Shown: positions 24,341 through 26,352 of the stretch, one piece after another
How positions within the stretch are numbered: the first letter of the stretch is position 1
Layout: each line of letters starts with the position of its first letter
IMG/VR virus record: IMGVR_UViG_3300010885_007733
Span: 1-26,352 of that record
Strand: one strand, 5' to 3'
Length of the DNA: 26,352 nt
Source: a virus
Notes under the pieces: model-generated
Seen by the model: only the letters and a program-made list of their open reading frames with translations
What the model was told of the DNA's origin: nothing
Database searches by the model: none
Translations under genes and position numbers: made by a program

Positions 24341-24871
24341 TTATACAATCGGCTTACTTAAGATTGATCTTAATCCTGATTCTAGTGTGCTTACCATATT
24401 TGGATTTAAAATTTTGATTTTAGATTTATTTGTGTTCAATCTTAATTCCCACTCATATGCAGTTTCAGCATTTCTTTTGTTGATTGGTAAGTTTGTATAT
24501 TCAACAAAGTCTATGATGTTTCCGTAACTATCGTAATAATACTTTGCCGTTGCTAATGCGGCCGCAATGCTACCATATTTTTCAGTAATATAATTTTTAA
24601 ACACTTCTGTGTTCTTTGGCCAATCATCATAAATGCTATGCACATTATTTGTTAGCATGATGATCCAATCGTATCCTGGATTACCATAAAATTTGTATGA
24701 GATGTAGTCGGGACTTTCTCCGTCTTGCACAACATATGGCGTATATCCAATTGATCTATATTGTGTAATATAGTCTTTTACTTTTGATACGATATTGATA
24801 TCGATTGCTTTTAGATAGTTGTGGTCATCTATCTTATAGGCAACTTTGGGGTAGTATGCGAATATACTCAT
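24341..24871 (-). CDS. 53: gp53 baseplate wedge protein
   Basis: A 176-residue protein (T4 gp53: about 196). The region around residues 44-78 (YVVQDGESPDYISYKFYGNP, then YDWIIMLTNN) is the LysM-like core that defines gp53. The start, FAYYPKVAYKID, and the distal ENWPK-like segment DDWPKNTEVFKNYI also fit. gp53 is the last wedge protein to join in T4 and locks neighbouring wedges around the hub. Its start overlaps the stop of the gp48/54-like gene by one base (TAATG), with AAGGA nine bases upstream. Nothing unusual is seen apart from a Tyr/Ala-rich stretch (AAALATAKYYYDSYGN) near 103-118. Confidence 0.9.
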   Translation of the reverse strand: MSIFAYYPKVAYKIDDHNYLKAIDINIVSKVKDYITQYRSIGYTPYVVQDGESPDYISYKFYGNPGYDWIIMLTNNVHSIYDDWPKNTEVFKNYITEKYGSIAAALATAKYYYDSYGNIIDFVEYTNLPINKRNAETAYEWELRLNTNKSKIKILNPNMVSTLESGLRSILSKPIV

Positions 24872-25896
24872 TAGAAAATTGTCCTTAATCCGCTTTGTCC
24901 GGATGCAATCTGTCCTGCAAGCGGCAATGTTGTTTCTCTTAAACCAATAGTTAGAGTAACTTCTGATGGATAATATTTACCGCCAGAAATTTCGTTAGAA
25001 AAGAAAACCATTTTATTTTGTGATCCATAGTCAACTTGTACGTTTTCTATGACGCAATACTCACTACCAAAAACATCAGCAATACCGCCATCGCTTTTGT
25101 TCGTTGTTGGCGTTTGAAGTACAATTCTAAATTTGCACATGTCTGGATATCCAAAAGTAAATGTTTTTCCAACTGCTGAGTTGGGGCTTGTTCCTCCAGC
25201 AAAAAGGGAATTTATCTCCTCGGTTGTGAGTTTAGTATTATCAGCCTCTGCTTTGTCTCGGTCGGCTTGATTCTCTATCTTGGCCAAGTCGTCAGCCGAT
25301 TTTTTGGTCGTACCTTCAATGGTTAAATCTTGACTTGTTTCTCCTTTAGGTGATGATGCAATTCTAAACGTTTTAATAATGTCAATCATTTTTTCTGCTT
25401 CTGCTTTGCTTGTTGGTTTCATAATAAATGGCAATTGAAATCGTCTAAAAGTTGGTCCATTATAAATTAATTGTTGAAATGTATTCAAAACTTTTCTTGT
25501 CATAAATTCATATTGTGCTTTTCCTGACAAACCAGCAGAACCAATAAAACCACCTGCGGTGCCAGCGGCACCGGCTGCTTGTTTCAAAAGTGCATCGACT
25601 CCACCTTTAACGGTGGCGAATGTGAAGTCTATGGCACCAGTGCCTGATGGTGCCCCAAAAATATTCGTAGATTCTGAATATCCATTTTGGAGTCCGCTTT
25701 GAAACGCTCCGGCCATACGTATAAATACGATTGGTGAGCCGGTTGCTCGAAATTTTCCCATATTATCGTAAAATTCAAATCGAGCCATCGGAGTCACAAA
25801 GTTGGAATGTCCATAATCAGAACCAAAAATTAAAAGGTCACTTGTTGGATATGATCCTGTGTCTAAATTTAAAGCAAATGGCGTAGAGGTGGCCAT
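24871..25896 (-). CDS. 48: tail tube initiator/cap of the gp48/gp54 family
   Basis: A 341-residue protein (T4 gp48: 364). The stretch QQLIYNGPTFRRFQLPFIMK, followed by SKAEAEKMIDIIKTFR (about 141-178), and the C-terminal SEVTLTIGLRETTLPL are the hallmarks I associate with gp48/gp54. These tube-like proteins sit on the hub and start tail-tube polymerisation. gp48 fits slightly better than gp54, but one protein may do both jobs here. Two oddities are an Ala/Gly-rich, largely uncharged stretch near 107-125 (AAGAAGTAGGFIGSAGLSG) and a charged, probably helical insert near 190-230. The ATG has AAGGA nine bases upstream and a near-consensus late promoter at 25928-25935. It is the first gene of the minus-strand operon. 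Confidence 0.75.
   Translation of the reverse strand: MATSTPFALNLDTGSYPTSDLLIFGSDYGHSNFVTPMARFEFYDNMGKFRATGSPIVFIRMAGAFQSGLQNGYSESTNIFGAPSGTGAIDFTFATVKGGVDALLKQAAGAAGTAGGFIGSAGLSGKAQYEFMTRKVLNTFQQLIYNGPTFRRFQLPFIMKPTSKAEAEKMIDIIKTFRIASSPKGETSQDLTIEGTTKKSADDLAKIENQADRDKAEADNTKLTTEEINSLFAGGTSPNSAVGKTFTFGYPDMCKFRIVLQTPTTNKSDGGIADVFGSEYCVIENVQVDYGSQNKMVFFSNEISGGKYYPSEVTLTIGLRETTLPLAGQIASGQSGLRTIF
25720..25727 (+). promoter_or_regulatory. candidate plus-strand late promoter for gp4
   Basis: An exact TATAAATA on the plus strand, about 205 bases upstream of the gp4 start and inside the oppositely oriented gp48/54-like gene. No closer plus-strand late element is visible before gp4. If used, the gp4 transcript would begin with about 200 bases antisense to the start of the tube-initiator message. 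Confidence 0.4.
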
Positions 25897-25927
25897 ATTT
25901 CTAATTCCTTATTAAATTCTATTATTC

Positions 25928-25935
25928 TATTTATG
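25928..25935 (-). promoter_or_regulatory. near-consensus late promoter for the hub operon
   Basis: The minus strand reads CATAAATA, one mismatch from TATAAATA, about 32 bases upstream of the 24871-25896 start. The spacing is the same as at the exact gp13 promoter. It overlaps the gp4 start codon on the other strand. Confidence 0.5.
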
Positions 25936-26352
25936 TCATACAAAGGTAAATTTAAGCCTAAAAACTATCAAAAGTACAAAGGTAACCCAACAAATATTAC
26001 ATATCGTAGTTTGTTGGAAAGAAGATTCATGGTCTACTGTGATGAAACTCCATCTATACTTGAATGGTCTTCTGAAGAAGTTGTCGTTCCGTATGTGTCT
26101 CCTGTTGACAATAGATATCACAGATACTTTGTTGATTTCTGGATGAAGTATAGAGACAAGAACGGAGATATCAAATCTGTATTGATTGAAGTCAAACCAG
26201 ACATACAAACACGTCCACCTGTTAGAAAAAACGCATCTAATGGTAAACCCACTAGGCGATTCATCAATGAAATAATGACATGGGGTGTCAATCAAGCAAA
26301 GTGGGAAGCGGCAACAAAGTACTCAATTGAAAGAAATTGGGAATTTAAAATC
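25933..26352 (+). CDS. 4: gp4 head-completion protein, cut by window edge
   Basis: 140 codons are present and the stop lies beyond the right edge (T4 gp4, also called gp50, has 150 residues, so nearly all is here). FKPKNYQKYKG, NITYRSLLERRFM, ILEWSSEEVVVPY and PVDNRYHRYFVDF closely match T4 gp4. Visible PD-(D/E)xK nuclease-type residues are D68 in YFVDF and E86/K88 in LIEVKP, consistent with the nuclease-like fold assigned to gp4. In T4, gp2 and gp4 finish DNA-filled heads before tails attach. It is the only plus-strand gene and diverges from the tube-initiator gene with 36 bases between start codons. No convincing ribosome binding site is seen before this ATG. Confidence 0.92.
   Translation, partial: MSYKGKFKPKNYQKYKGNPTNITYRSLLERRFMVYCDETPSILEWSSEEVVVPYVSPVDNRYHRYFVDFWMKYRDKNGDIKSVLIEVKPDIQTRPPVRKNASNGKPTRRFINEIMTWGVNQAKWEAATKYSIERNWEFKI

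Noticed and set aside
1-26352. tRNA genes, CRISPR arrays, insertion sequences, attachment sites
   Set aside because: I looked for cloverleaf-like T-loop signatures, regularly spaced short repeats and transposase motifs and saw none. A dedicated scan was not possible.

Overview
The window looks like a piece of the late, virion-structure region of a T4-like (contractile-tailed) phage genome. It is AT-rich by eye (not counted). Genes are packed almost end to end, often with ATGA or 1-2 base junctions. They carry AAGG-type ribosome binding sites and several exact copies of the T4-type late promoter element TATAAATA. The overall style (T4 core baseplate proteins, very large modular baseplate/fibre proteins, no gp9/gp11/gp12/fibritin lookalikes) resembles T4-like phages of aquatic bacteria such as cyanophages and pelagiphages. 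The host cannot be read from this window. I see no host metabolic genes, tRNAs, integrases, insertion sequences or CRISPR arrays.

Layout, in the direction of transcription (minus strand, high to low coordinates): a tail-tube initiator of the gp48/gp54 type (24871-25896), gp53 wedge (24341-24871), a gp27-like hub (22898-24337), a P-loop kinase-like protein (21925-22881), a short gp5-like OB-fold spike protein without lysozyme (21353-21928), a 61-residue histone Hc1-like protein (21092-21277), gp25 (20695-21078), gp6 (18876-20693) and a reorganised 1499-residue gp7 (14374-18873). A 118-base gap with a late promoter precedes gp8 (12975-14255). Then come a 2039-residue DUF4815-type structural protein (6826-12945), an 84-residue coiled-coil protein (6575-6829), a 571-residue tail fibre (4863-6578), three tandem 453-residue paralogues that are probable adhesins (3500-4861, 2103-3464, 692-2053) and an 86-residue small protein (397-657). 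A strong Rho-independent terminator follows at about 349-373. A new late promoter at 325-332 then starts the gp13 neck-protein gene, which runs off the left edge (1-294). The only plus-strand gene is gp4, the head-completion protein, which starts at 25933 and runs off the right edge.

Together these genes build the tail baseplate: the hub (gp27-like, gp5-like), the wedges (gp53, gp25, gp6, gp7, gp8), the platform for the tail tube (gp48/54-like) and the host-recognition periphery (DUF4815 protein, fibre, triplicated adhesins). Two head/neck assembly genes (gp4, gp13) flank them. The least expected items are the kinase-like and histone-like genes inside the hub operon, the lysozyme-free spike, the four-fold 144-residue repeat in the gp7 C-terminal extension, beta-modules shared between different baseplate proteins, and the tandem triplication of the adhesin gene.

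No gene-free stretch exceeds about 120 bases. Identifications rest on recall of T4 and marine T4-like protein sequences; no database search was run.
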